64,000 nucleotides of DNA from contig CM067356.1 in NCBI GenBank assembly GCA_034190875.2, positions 66,665,635 through 66,729,634 on the forward strand, read 5' to 3'. The DNA is from Urechis unicinctus. Taxonomy: Eukaryota > Annelida > Polychaeta > Xenopneusta > Urechidae. The notes below the pieces were generated by a model. That model had not been told where the DNA came from, did not search any database, and saw nothing but the letters and a program-made list of their open reading frames with translations. The position numbers were made by a program, and so were the translations under genes. Below are positions 10,981 through 21,084 of this stretch, piece after piece; within the stretch, counting starts at the first letter, position 1, and every line of letters starts with the position of its first letter.

Positions 10981-11985
10981 GCCTTTACTTTCAATAGAAA
11001 AGCTACATATGAAACGGGCGGGGTGTATCCAGCCATTTTGGTGGGAGATAAACTAACCCGACAAACAATTCAAGTCGTTCACAATGGTGGTACATTCACA
11101 GCAAAGTTTCCTGATCTATTCAGTAACTATAAGGTGCCGCCGGTAACAGCGGACAAAATGGTAAAAGACTGGTTGAGTCCAATGCAGTTTTGGCAGAACC
11201 AGTTAAACTTTGCAGTGTGGTGTGCAACATCCGGCTGCGGCGTGTCACCCCACGACCACCTCGAGTCTGGGATTCCACTCTACACCTTTCACCTTTTTTA
11301 CACAGTGCGTCGCCTATTGGCAGAACTGCAAGCGCCTCTACCTCAGGATCATGCCTATGACCCCTATAACAATACATATGTCAAGAGGGCATATGAGAGA
11401 CTCTGCACTAACTTTGGTGTTCAACCAAACACAGACTGGCGCCAGAAGGCAATCGTAGCTAATAGTGGCCTTGGTGTCTTATATGCGCATGATGCGTATG
11501 GTTACGGGAGTGTCGTCAGGGTTGCTGGTCGAAACGTTCGTTATGACCCTACACTGATGGCCTTTGAGGCGGAAAAGGATACAAAGCCAGGGTTTGCCCA
11601 CGCGAGAAACCTACAATCATTTCAGGAGAAAATCGGGGCTGTTCTACATCTAGCACAGGGACCTGAAGCAGACGAGGCCTGGAGTACCTTCATACTGGAC
11701 ACATCTGAGGGCTTTACACAGACTGGCATTGAGCGAATAAACGACAGCATTAGGACCTATGTCTGGGCCATTCTTAGTGCTCAGGCGCAGACCAGCTCAG
11801 AGATACTAGGTGTTGGAACGTCCTTTGATGCTCAAAAGCAATTTCAGGCCAACTTTGAGGATGCCATCAACTCTACAGTTGACATTCCGTCATCCATCCG
11901 ACGGTATCAGAACGTCCTCCAGAAAGCTTCCTCAAAGGTTGATGATGTGTTTGGAACAGCCTGTACATGGCTCCGTCGGATATGA
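10969..11985 (+). CDS. Intact 338-aa viral-block protein of unknown function
   Basis: The ATG at 10,969 is chosen because the longer open frame upstream begins at a GTG. The protein (MNKQAFTFNRKATYETGGVY at the start) is uninterrupted and has mixed hydrophobic and polar composition without obvious signal peptide, membrane span or catalytic motif. A C-terminal stretch is predicted helical. It heads a plus-strand gene row that leads to the capsid-like and packaging ATPase genes, and it overlaps the next ORF by 19 bases (11,967-11,985). That tight packing is typical of a viral structural cluster. A minor-capsid role is only an inference from position. It is unusual in being intact while neighbours are broken. 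Confidence 0.6.
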   Translation: MNKQAFTFNRKATYETGGVYPAILVGDKLTRQTIQVVHNGGTFTAKFPDLFSNYKVPPVTADKMVKDWLSPMQFWQNQLNFAVWCATSGCGVSPHDHLESGIPLYTFHLFYTVRRLLAELQAPLPQDHAYDPYNNTYVKRAYERLCTNFGVQPNTDWRQKAIVANSGLGVLYAHDAYGYGSVVRVAGRNVRYDPTLMAFEAEKDTKPGFAHARNLQSFQEKIGAVLHLAQGPEADEAWSTFILDTSEGFTQTGIERINDSIRTYVWAILSAQAQTSSEILGVGTSFDAQKQFQANFEDAINSTVDIPSSIRRYQNVLQKASSKVDDVFGTACTWLRRI

Positions 11986-12266
11986 GCCTCGTCATTGGAA
12001 ACGTTGCTGGGTACAACAATCTGATTACTATCGCAACTGTGGAACAGCAGATAGGCAGCAATACTGATGTCAACTCGGTTCCGGTGGTTCCAGATAGAGG
12101 AAGCTTTGACCCTCTGCCAGATACAGATATGGGAGTCCCCTCTTCAGGGCCGGCCCCTGTTGGCGTGGTCGAGACCAGTATGCGTGGGGCGCACGAGGAT
12201 GAGAAAACCGCTCTTATTGTAGGCGGAATCGCTATAGGCTTAGCTGTGCTTTGGTTTGCTACGTAG
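11967..12266 (+). CDS. 99-aa small membrane protein of the viral block
   Basis: The ATG at 11,967 overlaps the stop of the previous ORF. The N-terminal two thirds are polar with Pro/Gly/Asp linkers. The C-terminal about 20 residues (ALIVGGIAIGLAVLWFAT) form one hydrophobic membrane segment ending at the stop, a tail-anchor arrangement. It is uninterrupted. It converges on the minus-strand 422-aa ORF, whose stop lies 5 bases away. Function is unknown. Similar tail-anchored small proteins are common in virion gene clusters. Confidence 0.5.
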   Translation: MAPSDMSLVIGNVAGYNNLITIATVEQQIGSNTDVNSVPVVPDRGSFDPLPDTDMGVPSSGPAPVGVVETSMRGAHEDEKTALIVGGIAIGLAVLWFAT

Positions 12267-12270
12267 TAAG

Positions 12271-13539
12271 TCACCGAGTATCAGGAGGATAACTCCCCCG
12301 CACCGCCACAGCTGCGGCCCACACATGTTCTGCCATCCAACCAGCCACCTTTGCAGCTGACTGAAGCAGCAATGATACGATGGAGCCAATGATTCCTGGA
12401 AGAGCAGCTGCTGCCTTACCGGCTAGGCCCTTCAGGACGTTTGCGAAGGAGTTCAGCTGTTTTTTAATCCATTGCTTTACACCGGGCTTATCAGCTGGCG
12501 TCGGTGTGGGTGCCGGGGTTGCACTAGTGTTCCCTCCGCCCGTCAAAGCAACTACCAGGGTCGAGATTGGCAATCCAATCGCAGTTAGGATGGAGGCGAT
12601 TGTTATGCCCTGCTCCCGGAACAAGGTGCGTACACGCTCAGCTAGCGTTGTGTCCTCGTTAAGAAGTCTGTTGATCGTTTCCCTGATGCGGTTAATTTGG
12701 GTTCGCAGACGTTCATGGTTTACAGAGGCAGCCTCAACACGGACACGCCGCAGGTCCTGCAGCTCTGCAAGCTCATTTGCTTGGAATCTCCATGCTCGAC
12801 TATCACCCCTCCCTTCCTCCTCCAGGCTTGCCATTTTAGCTTCCCGATGTTTTATATCCCTTTCTATCTCAGTTATCTTAGCTAGGTTATTGACCAGCTC
12901 CCCCCTCTGGGTCTGCATAACCTTGTCAAGCCCTATTAGCTCTCTGAGTGGTAGTTCGTTGTCTGTTTGTGTACCTAGGTCTTCTATGGCGTTATGAACG
13001 CCCTCTATGAAGCTTGTTTCTTCCACACCACCTTGCTCTGTCATGGCCTCGGGGCTGCTCATTTCTAACTTATCTGGAAGTGCAGCTTCCGCTTTAGCAG
13101 CAGCTTGTTCAACGCCTTGTAGGGCTTTTGCTGCCCCAACAGCAAGCTGTGTACCACCGTAATCTAGGATACTCCTAGGAGAGAGGAATTTGTTGGGATT
13201 GTTCTTCCATGTCAGAAGCTTCCATTCTCGGCCCCACTTAACCCAAAGGTCACCTTGTTTAGACGATCTAAACTCCAGAGTGGCCTGCAGCCCATGCTTA
13301 GACACTGCCTTCTCCCACCTCGTAACTAAGACTTCAGTTTCTTCTTTGGAATCCACCTGATCTTCTGTTAACCCCGCACGCATTTCAGTAATAGCCCATG
13401 GTGGACTAGTCATACTCGAAGAATCTAAAGCTTCGTCAATCAGGTTAATCTCCTCATCATCAAAGTTAGTGTCATTCCTCTCCCCTCCCATAGCCCCCTC
13501 CTGCTCTGTGTCGTCAAATGCTGGGTTATCAAACTCCAT
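12271..13539 (-). CDS. Intact 422-aa coiled-coil plus hydrophobic protein of the viral block
   Basis: A single open frame with ATG at 13,537-13,539. Residues 1-60 are acidic. Residues 75-125 are Trp- and Lys-rich. Residues about 200-305 form a long charged coiled coil (TEIERDIKHREAKMASLEEE and onward). Residues 311-333 are a hydrophobic span (GITIASILTAIGLPISTLVV). Residues 338-352 are a Thr/Pro-Ala linker, and residues 370-415 an Ala/Leu-rich hydrophobic amphipathic region. The layout of coiled coil, membrane anchor and Pro linker suggests a membrane-interacting virion or morphogenesis protein. It is transcribed away from the capsid gene, whose start is about 40 bases from its own, implying a shared bidirectional promoter at 13,540-13,580. 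Confidence 0.6.
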   Translation of the reverse strand: MEFDNPAFDDTEQEGAMGGERNDTNFDDEEINLIDEALDSSSMTSPPWAITEMRAGLTEDQVDSKEETEVLVTRWEKAVSKHGLQATLEFRSSKQGDLWVKWGREWKLLTWKNNPNKFLSPRSILDYGGTQLAVGAAKALQGVEQAAAKAEAALPDKLEMSSPEAMTEQGGVEETSFIEGVHNAIEDLGTQTDNELPLRELIGLDKVMQTQRGELVNNLAKITEIERDIKHREAKMASLEEEGRGDSRAWRFQANELAELQDLRRVRVEAASVNHERLRTQINRIRETINRLLNEDTTLAERVRTLFREQGITIASILTAIGLPISTLVVALTGGGNTSATPAPTPTPADKPGVKQWIKKQLNSFANVLKGLAGKAAAALPGIIGSIVSLLLQSAAKVAGWMAEHVWAAAVAVRGSYPPDTR

Positions 13540-13579
13540 GTCTGTGTGTTAAAGATATAACTGTAATTAAGCATTCAAC

Positions 13580-14863
13580 ATGACGAGTACTTACGGATGC
13601 AAACCCACACCGCCGGATGCGCGAACCGCTCGGGGTAAAGGGCGTGCGACAGTCTGTAGTCGTTACAAACAATCCAAGCACTATTGACCAGAACCAACAA
13701 CTGCTGGCTCGCTTCCCCAATCTAGGCGCAGACGACGTCATTGTTCCAGGGACAGCACGGCTGGCTTTTACAATCACGCTGACTTCAACTGATCCTAACC
13801 GCAGCGTTGTGCAAAACCTGGGTCGCGCCGTGGTTAAGAAAATGACAATAAAGATTTCTGGCAATGAGGTCATGTCTATTGATGACAGCGATGTGTATCA
13901 CTGTTACCACGACTTGTGGCGGACTGCACAGGAGAGACAGGGCCTCCAGTATTAGGGTATTGACACATCAGATGACAGAAACACAACTAAGATACGAGTG
14001 GGGGCAGGAGACAAGGATGAGACCGAGGAAGAGGACAAGGCGGTAGCTGATGTTTATGGTAACAGGTTCTACGTTCCGCTTGATTTTGAACTTCTCGAGA
14101 GCCACATGCCATTCTACCAGATTGCGCTTAGTGACAGACTGGAATACGAGCTCACATTCAACGACTACAACCGCGTGATTCACGCGTCTGGCGACTACAG
14201 CTACAAAATTGATGGCATCTCCTTAGAGTATGACATGGTTACCCAACCAGAGTTGGCCCGTATGATACGCACCCAGTACACGGGTCGACTTGCGATTCTG
14301 TATGAGCGTGTGCTTCGTCACAGGAAGCTTGTATACAATAAAAAAGATACTCTGTGGAACATTAACCTGAACGTGCCTGCTCGGAGCATGAAGGGCATCC
14401 TACTGCTCTTTGAAGACTCAGCCAATGTCTCACACGCCAGGAAGACAGAGTCGTTCTACAACCCAAAGATTACAAAGTTGAATTGACTATTGAGGGCATC
14501 CCCAACCAACTCTATGCCCAGGGCATGCGCGGCTACCAGCAGTGGGATGAAGTGAAGAAGGCCTTTGCAGCAACAAGTAAACGAGACCCCAGTGTAGCAA
14601 TAGCTGCAAAAGACTTAGCATTATCGGACGTGTCCCTAGGAGAGTACCTAACCAGTAAGTATGCTCTGTGGCTCGACTTAAGGACGAGTGATGATGACAA
14701 GCTGCACGGTAGTGGTAGGGCCGTGGAGAATGTGTCTGAGGGTATCACCATTCAGATCACAAAAAAACCAGAGGCGGCCGGCGCAATGAACGTTTATATG
14801 TATATTGTTATGGATGCACAGCTTAATATTAAAGATGGCAGGTTCGTCAGCGCAGTCTACTAA
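13580..14863 (+). pseudogene. Major-capsid (hexon)-like gene, disrupted
   Basis: Open pieces cover nearly the whole interval: 13,617-13,955, then 13,956-14,486 in the same frame after a TAG at 13,953-13,955, then 14,483-14,863 in another frame. The ATG at 13,580 is in yet another frame from the body, so an N-terminal frame change near 13,605-13,620 is also needed. Segments such as NNPSTIDQNQQLLARFPNLG, NGNRFYVPLDFELLE-like text and NLNVPARSMKGILLLFED alternate beta-type strands, as expected of a double jelly-roll coat protein. I assign it as the capsid gene mainly because the FtsK/HerA-type ATPase gene overlaps its end, the standard order in Maverick/adintovirus elements. There are one nonsense codon and two frameshifts. 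Confidence 0.6.
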
Positions 14864-15487
14864 CAAGGTTTTGATGAAACCGAAAACTGAGTTTACATTT
14901 CCATATGGTCCCTGTTCGGCAATTGTTTGTGGGCAGACGGGATGTGGGAAAACTGCATTCATCCTCGACCTACTTGAAGGGCCCTTCTTCGGTGCCTTCG
15001 AGCATTTTGTAATCTTCTCCCCTACCATACGTTTCAACGAGGACTATCAGACACGGTCATGGGTGTGGGATGATTTAGAGGTGTACGTGGTTGACCCAGG
15101 GGAGCGGCTCCATGACCACTTGAGGGCTTTCTACCATTGTTTTAAGGGCAAGCCTACCTTCTACATTATTGATGTTCGGCAACAAAGGCCCTAACCAAGA
15201 AGAAAGATATGTCATCCGAACTGGCCTTTAGCGGCCGCCATGCGCAGCAAAGTGTCTGGGTCCTCACCCAAAAGTACAACTCTGTGCTAAAGGACTTACG
15301 TGAGCAGACTCGCTGGATGGTGCTCTTTCACACCAAGGACCGTGACTCGTTTGAAGACACCTTACGTGAAAATGATGTAATTCCAACAAAGGAGGAACGT
15401 GCCACAGTACGCCAAATGATAGCAAAGACCAAGCACGCAAACCTGCTGCTAAAGACTGATCAACCTACTGCATATGCCATTGATTGA
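14835..15487 (+). pseudogene. FtsK/HerA-type genome-packaging ATPase, frameshifted
   Basis: The ATG at 14,835 overlaps the capsid gene end by 29 bases. The P-loop (Walker A) GQTGCGKT is clear at about 14,930-14,955, after an FPYGPCSAIVC beta strand. A strand at 15,160-15,175 (FYIID) is the Walker B position. Just after it a small deletion changes frame, so the first piece ends at 15,194 and the rest continues from about 15,185 to a stop at 15,487, with AFSGRHAQQSVWVLTQKYNS and DLREQTRWMVLFH. Family members pump DNA into icosahedral capsids. The deletion removes part of the Walker B acidic region, so the protein would be inactive if the indel is real. Confidence 0.75.
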
Positions 15488-15584
15488 AGTGATATTGGCC
15501 TTGATAGCAGCCGCTGCCTCAGTAACCAATTTAGGTTTCTTCATCTGGGTAGCGGTGCAGTATTTTGAAGCTCATGGATCGTGA
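15474..15584 (+). CDS. 36-aa single-span membrane micro-ORF
   Basis: It starts at ATG 15,474 inside the end of the ATPase frame and stops at 15,582-15,584, overlapping the next gene. The peptide is almost entirely hydrophobic (IEVILALIAAAASVTNLGFF then IWVAVQYFE). It is too short to be sure, but nested overlap on both sides and the clean membrane-span composition match the compact style of this gene row. Function unknown. Confidence 0.4.
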   Translation: MPLIEVILALIAAAASVTNLGFFIWVAVQYFEAHGS

Positions 15585-16125
15585 TACCATTATTGATAAA
15601 CACCTTGAACAGGACACGACTAGCTTAGTGGAGATAAAGTCTGGGGGAGCGGAACCTAGTTGCACCCCTGGTATAGATATGTCTTTTAAGCGAGATAGGC
15701 TTGCTGCCGTCATAGCCGCTGGTCAGGCCCGTCAGTACCTTGGTTTGGAGCGCCTTACAATTGACCAGGTTGAATCAATGTCTGATGAAGAGATCATAAA
15801 GCTGTATGTGAGATACGAGGCTCAGCTAGGTGCTAGCATGACGCGCACTCTAGGTCAATCATTGCTACAGCTAAACTCAGGTATTGCTTGTATGTTTCTA
15901 CCAATCCCACCAGAACACCTGCCAAAGCTAATTACAGACCTCCAGACTGACCCGTTTGTTAGACACGCGCTAAACACTGCCACTTTTGAGCTATATCATC
16001 GCTATGGTATGTTTTTATCTCCATTATCCGTGGCTTTAACAACAGTTAAGCACTGTCAATTTGGAAACACAAGCACCGAATCAACAGGGGCCGGTGGAGA
16101 GGAAGACACCACTTCCCTGCTATAG
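15574..16125 (+). CDS. Intact 183-aa viral-block protein of unknown function
   Basis: The ATG at 15,574 is preferred over the earlier TTG of the open frame. Residues 1-40 are polar. The rest is mainly helical, with ITIDQVESMSDEEI-like acidic text in the middle and a hydrophobic C-terminal helix (MFLSPLSVALTTVKHC) before a polar tail. No catalytic motif was seen. It overlaps the micro-ORF by 11 bases and is followed by a 22-bp tandem repeat. It lies in the structural gene row after the packaging ATPase; function unknown. It is uninterrupted. Confidence 0.55.
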   Translation: MDRDTIIDKHLEQDTTSLVEIKSGGAEPSCTPGIDMSFKRDRLAAVIAAGQARQYLGLERLTIDQVESMSDEEIIKLYVRYEAQLGASMTRTLGQSLLQLNSGIACMFLPIPPEHLPKLITDLQTDPFVRHALNTATFELYHRYGMFLSPLSVALTTVKHCQFGNTSTESTGAGGEEDTTSLL

Positions 16126-16225
16126 CATGTGCTTTACTACGCTATTGCATGTGCTTAACTACGGTATTACAGGTGCTTAACTCCTCTATAACAGGTGTTT
16201 AACTCCGCTATAACAGGTACTTACT
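16126..16225. repeat. 22-bp tandem repeat, about 4.5 copies
   Basis: Units start at 16,126, 16,148, 16,170, 16,192 and 16,214 with the form CA(T/G)GTGCTTAACTcCgcTATaA. It begins right at the stop of the 183-aa ORF, in the short spacer before the next gene. Confidence 0.8.
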
Positions 16226-16299
16226 AAGAGCTGTCAATTGGACAAATAAATTTAGTAGGTAAACATAGAAGAAACGAACACGAATCAAGGGGAGGCAAC

Positions 16300-16641
16300 A
16301 CCAGGGGAGATAACGTCAGTGACCACTACGAAAAACGCTAAAAGGGTTGCGGCAGGACGAAGGCTGCTGCAGCTCGACAAACCAATCAAAATAAGCTTCT
16401 GAGAGAGCTCCGAGAGGCTAAGACTGTGCTTACAGATGCTAGAGACGAAGCTGTCGAGCCAACATCAACAAGCAAGCCTCTGGAAAGGTGGGCGTGGCCA
16501 ACATGGGCTGTTCCTTTGGTTGTTGGGGTGTTTGGACTCGCATTGTATTGCTACAGGCAGAAACTAGCCTCACACCCTAAACAGGTTGTGGTACAAAAGC
16601 CTCCGGACGCTCATTTAAAGGATCCTTTTTATATGGAATAA
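16300..16641 (+). pseudogene. Basic coiled-coil/TM small protein, frameshifted at N terminus
   Basis: The distal part (from about 16,380 to the stop at 16,639-16,641) encodes a charged helix (NKLLRELREAKTVL), a Trp-Pro rich linker and one membrane span (VPLVVGVFGLALYCY), then a basic tail. An upstream basic stretch, NAKRVAAGRRLLQLDK, lies in another frame at about 16,330-16,378. It joins in sense but is separated by one frame change near 16,380. No ATG in the distal frame precedes residue MLTDARDE at about 16,426 in a good context. Likely a small virion membrane protein; function unknown. Confidence 0.45.
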
Positions 16642-16642
16642 G

Positions 16643-16882
16643 ATGACAACACCAATTACTGATGGAAAAATGCTCGTCAACCCTCTGTACCATGGTGCAG
16701 TTGTTTCCGGTATTTCAATAGGTTATGCCAAGCTTGCTAAGATGGCTCTGGGTGGTGGGATGCCACATCTTGATTTCACCCCACGGGACCTGACTATGGC
16801 TGTTGCCAATGTATCACCAGCCATGGCCACAAAGGATATGTTAATTAAACAAGGAATCTTACCAGCTGATATACTGAAGTAA
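16643..16882 (+). CDS. 79-aa hydrophobic protein of the viral block
   Basis: ATG 16,643 lies one base after the preceding stop. The product has alternating hydrophobic stretches (GAVVSGISIGYAKLAKMALG and DLTMAVANVSPAMATKDML) that could form two short membrane helices. The frame is intact and its stop overlaps the next ATG (TAATGG at 16,880-16,885). That spacing supports translation as part of a packed gene row. Function unknown. Confidence 0.5.
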   Translation: MTTPITDGKMLVNPLYHGAVVSGISIGYAKLAKMALGGGMPHLDFTPRDLTMAVANVSPAMATKDMLIKQGILPADILK

Positions 16883-17292
16883 TGGCCACACTCACGTTAC
16901 TTGTTGGGTGTGCTCTTTTAACGCCCTTGTATTCTCTGGGTGCAACTTTTTATTCTCTAAATTACGAGGCAGCCAAGTGAACGCGGAACGTAAACGCCAG
17001 GATATGGCAATCGAGCAGCTTCAATCTGCTCAGGCAGCATGGGCCAAGAAAGCGAACTGAGCGTTTAGACTTCATCAATGAGCAACTGCGCCGACAGGGA
17101 CATGCCGAGCATACTTTTCGGGATGTGGATGAGGCTATGAATGAGTACTCCCTGATTACGGGTAAAACCGTTCACCCGCTGGGCTCTGAGCCGCAGCTTT
17201 CAGACTTCTACAAGCCCTCAGATGGTCAAAAAGTGCGTGAGGTGGCGTTCATTATACTGGGTATGGCTGCGACTGGGCTGGTTGCATAAAGG
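16882..17292 (+). pseudogene. Viral-block helical/membrane protein broken by two frame changes and a stop
   Basis: From ATG 16,882 a hydrophobic N terminus runs to a stop at about 16,978. A second frame continues EQLQSAQAAWAKK to a stop at about 17,060. A third frame carries KRTERLDFINEQLRRQG, RDVDEAMNEYSLITGK and GQKVREVAFIILGMAATGLV to a TAA at about 17,287, a few residues before where the last membrane helix would end. The three pieces make one sensible protein of about 135 residues (membrane, helix, membrane), so this is a single decayed gene. It sits directly upstream of the integrase. Function unknown. Confidence 0.5.
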
Positions 17293-17334
17293 CTTGCTAA
17301 GTAGGTCATTTGGAGACTCCGGCGTTTACTTTGG

Positions 17335-18176
17335 ATGGATCGTCACATGCAGAAGATCTACTATAGTCCTAAGGGCTATTGGAGAGGCATTACAGCTATC
17401 AAGAAGCTTGCAACAGAAGCGAGGGTTTCTAAGGAAGTTGCCAGGGGGTGGCTAACAAAGCAAGCTATATGGCAAACTATCTGCCAGTGCCAAAACACAT
17501 TCCCAGACCAAAATTTGATGTCCCTGACTCTAATGAGGTTCACCAAGCCGATCTCTTATTTCTTCCTCATGACGTTGTGAAGCGCCAGACTTACAAGTAT
17601 GCCCTAACGATTGTGGATGTCGCCTCGCGCTACAAAGCGGCCAAGCCATTGACTACTAAGGAGGCTAAAGAGGTCGCAGGTGCGCTCAAAAGGATTTACA
17701 AGCGAGGACCGCTGCATTGACCTAAACTACTTCAGGTGGACCCCGGATGGGAGTTTATGGAAGCAGTGAATCAGCTACTAGCAAAACATGGAGTATCAGT
17801 CAGGCGTGGCCGTGTGAATATCCATCGAGACCAGGGTATAGTGGAACGCTTTAACCGCACCCTTGCTGAGCGGCTCTTTGGACACCAGTATGCCGTAGAG
17901 TTAAAGGATACTGGAAAACGATCTACCAAGTGGGTTTCTGGACTACAGGCTGTTGTCTCTGCGATAGATAATAAGGTGACCCGTTTGACTGGAAAAAAAC
18001 CTAAAGATGCTATAAAGGCAAAACGAGTTGCTCAAAAGCCCTCTTCAGTCGTACCAGGGCGCCCGCTGGGGGTCAACGAGCAAAAGCTTCCCTCTGATGT
18101 TGGCGTTCGCTTCCTCTACCAGCCTGGTGAGGTCGAGCAAGACTAGCGGCGGCGGGCCACTGACCCTGTGTGGTCA
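17335..18176 (+). pseudogene. Retroviral-type DDE integrase of the Maverick-like block, truncated and broken
   Basis: The ATG at 17,335 opens a helical N-terminal domain (KIYYSPKGYWRGITAIKKLA). A frame change near 17,465 leads to HIPRPKFDVPDSNEVHQADLL, holding the first catalytic Asp; an in-frame TGA sits at 17,718-17,720. The second Asp is in LLQVDPGWEF and the Glu in DQGIVERFNRT, giving the D,D-E triad of rve-fold integrases used by Mavericks. After a TAG at about 18,144 the frame reads RRRATDPVWS and then stops matching at about 18,176, exactly where the opposite-strand polymerase fragment ends. The C-terminal (SH3/chromo-like) tail is therefore missing. Would catalyse element insertion; dead here. 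Confidence 0.8.
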
Positions 18177-18177
18177 C

Positions 18178-20909
18178 TCAATGCTTACTGGATAGGGCTA
18201 TGAGGTTTCTCTGATAATCTGAGAGCCACTCGGTCTGGACAAGGAGTCGCTCTGGGGCTAGGGGGTAGTCGTTGTGGTCGACGTGAAGCTCAGCTGGATA
18301 CTCCAGGTTGACCTCAAGTATGTACCCAGTCTCGGCATCGTCAGGGTGTGTGCGGACTATTCTGGAGAGCAACTCTGGCTGGTCCACCCACTCAATGTTC
18401 GAGGTCGGTAGGGCCTGGCTCATTGCCCATCCATAGAGGTTGTTGGCGTCGAGGTACTGGATAAAGCTCGTGGGCTTCTCCTGGTCGAAGTCTCCTACGT
18501 AGGGGTTGTTCGCCTTGGCGTGGCGCCGCGAGACCATACTTATTCCTTCCCGCAGACCTTTCTCGATGAAGAGGTGTTTGTCGTAGTCGGTGAGGAGTTA
18601 GACCTTTACCCCTGTGCTCTTGAGTAGAGCGTCCCACGAGAGGCCTGGGCTGGTATAGTAGTGGGCTGGGTCCAGGCCGTACTGCTTTAGGGTGGTCTTC
18701 TGGAAGGTTTCAAACACGTCGGCCAGGAGGAGGACATCTGTCCAGAGGTAGAGGTCGTGGTAGTCGCCCATGTTCTTGCAACCGAACGTGCTCCAGACCT
18801 TTTGCGCGTGGGTGTAGTCTGTGGCTGATATGCCCTGCTCCGACAGTTTGCTGTAGAAGTCTTGGATGGGCGGAAGGGGAGAATCGAACTTGTCCCAGCT
18901 GTCCATGTACTCGTAGGGGAAGACTCCCTTGCGCAGTAGTAACCCTCGCTTTGTCTGGTCTGGTTCATACTCTGTTGTCACGGCAAAGGCGTCTGGGTTG
19001 TTGGCTGAGACCAGCTTGTCGAGGGAGGGCAGGAGGAACTGTGCGCTGTCTATGAAGTGGAGCTGGCCGAGGGATAGGGATATATACTTCTCCATATTGT
19101 TGGGTATACAGTTGATGTCCCCCTCTACCTTGCTTATCCCCTGCATTAGGAGATGGGAGTCAGAGCCCTTCAGGTTGTGGAAGATCACGGGGATGGGGGT
19201 TGTCTTGGGGCTTAGGCTAAGCTTTAGGTTGCAGTCATTGTGGGCTGGCCCTCTGTACTTGCCGGTTATGTGGCAGTGGTCACGGACCCGGTCGGTTCCG
19301 AGTGGTTTGCTGCAGACGTGGCATTGGGTTGCGGTCTTGTGGACTCTTTGGTCCTCCCTGGTCATCCGCATGGGGACTGGCTTGGAGAGAACTGCTTTGA
19401 TCCTCTTGCTGTAAGGCCTTGAGGAACTTCTCCACAGTGTCTCTTCCCCTGTAGACGACTGGGGGCGAGGTCTTTCCATCGCATCGGACCACTATGTAGC
19501 CGAACCCACAGCCCTGGTGTTCCTGGGTCTTCTGGGTATTGCTCTTTTCTGGATTGAGTGCTGGCCCTGGGAGCTTCACTGTGAGCGCCTCAATGTCAGC
19601 GTAAATGACATAGGGGGCCGGGAGTTGCTTTTGCCAGTTCTGGAAGGATAGGATGTTTTCCCCTCCTCTGGCATGTCTACCCGCACGGCTGTTTGGCCAA
19701 CCCCTGCACCCCCTGGCTTGTGGGCTTGGAGGAGGGCCAAGGTGGTGTAGCTGTGGAGGCAGCGTTCGCAGAAAAAATTGCGGCCCTCGTATTTTGTCTG
19801 GTCGTAGAGTAGGCGGTGTAGGTTTTTAATCCAGGTGTAATGGCATACTCCGTCGTCCTCGATCAGTATGAGGTTTATGCAGGTGCCGGGGTATTTGCTG
19901 ACCCGGTGGACTATGACAGTTTTTCCATCCCAACCAAATACGTACAGGCCTAGGTCAAGAGCCTTTTCGATTTTTCCGGCGTGGGAGACTGGGGTGGGGT
20001 ACATCACACCTGAGCCCTTTAGCTTATCTATGAGCCACTGGATGTTGTATTTTGAGGGGTGATGTGGATTCTGGGCAGCTGGGTGGAGGGCTGAGATGAT
20101 AGACCATAGTATACATAGGTCGTCTCGGTTCTTTACGTTTATGATGGCCCCTTTGTTTGCCAGTGGTGGCGGTAGAGGGAGGTAGGAGCCGCCTTAGAGT
20201 GGTTGATACTTGGCGATGTCGATCCAGATGGTTTTTACCGCCTCGAAGACCCATCCGGAACCTTGGTTGGTCCACTTCTCCAGCATCTCCTGAATTTGGG
20301 GGGCAGCTTGGGATAGAGGAGGGTCAATGTCTTCTGGATCTAGAATCACCTGCTGTTTGTTTCGTAGGACTGGCTCGACGTACTCCGTGGTACCATCTTT
20401 ATCGGTCTTGTAGAGGCTTACCTTGATTGCGAACTGGGTCTTGAGGCCACCTAAGATATTCAGATCCTCATCTAGAACCTGGGGTTGCACGCCTTTCTGG
20501 AAGATCAGGAGGTCTGAGGCAAGGTGTGAGCCTGGGGGACGTTCATGACCCAGCCTCGCAGTTGGTTGCTGATGGCCCGCTTGGTTCTCCTGAATTTGAG
20601 GCAGGGAGTGGGAACTGGTCTGAGGCTTGTTCGGGGAACTGGGACCGGCCTTACGCGGGGGAGTGGCTTCCTGGAGGCGGGCCTGGGGTGTGGTGCCGGT
20701 GCTTTTGCCACTTCAGACCAGAGTCGGGGGGATGGAGTTGGCGGAGGGGCTGGGTCACGGTCCACCATGGTTCTCAGTCTTGCATAGATCTCTTTGTACG
20801 TCCTGACAAAGGCGTTTTTCTTTTCGAGTGCCGCGAGGGCGACCTTCGTCCGTGGATAGGGCGGCAGGGCCTGGCCGTGGATTTCAGCATTCGGGTGAAT
20901 AGTATTCAT
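18178..20909 (-). pseudogene. Protein-primed-type DNA polymerase B, N-terminal two thirds, decayed
   Basis: Minus-strand order: a Pro/Arg-rich N-terminal region (20,909-20,505); a domain at 20,490-20,194 ending in a TAA; a continuation to 19,576; an ExoI-like YADIEA at about 19,595; a Cys/His zinc-like module, CHVC at about 19,323-19,312 and HCHITGKYRGPAHNDC at about 19,278-19,231; ExoII HNLKGSDSH at about 19,179-19,153; and ExoIII YLWTD at about 18,750-18,736. Motif A context YLDANNLYGW has its Asp at about 18,450. Breaks: frame changes near 20,500, 19,660 and 19,405, and stops at 20,194 and 18,598. Palm motifs B and C are absent because the sequence ends at 18,178, back to back with the truncated integrase. 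Such polymerases replicate Maverick/adintovirus genomes. Confidence 0.85.
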
Positions 20910-21084
20910 ATCAAACTTGATTGCTTATGCATCAGTTTTGGAAGTTTACGCAAACACAGCAAGCCGGGTAACCACTCGCATGAAATTTCTCTCCCTGTAT
21001 ACCATAAGAACGCTCGCTTGTGTCCTGTGCATATGATGCAAGTGTATCTGATCAGAACTAAAGACAGATGGAAAGAGGAACAGA

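Noticed and set aside
18392..18637. Alternative ORFs inside the PolB and integrase regions
   Set aside because: Shadows in other frames of the polymerase, with no independent signature.
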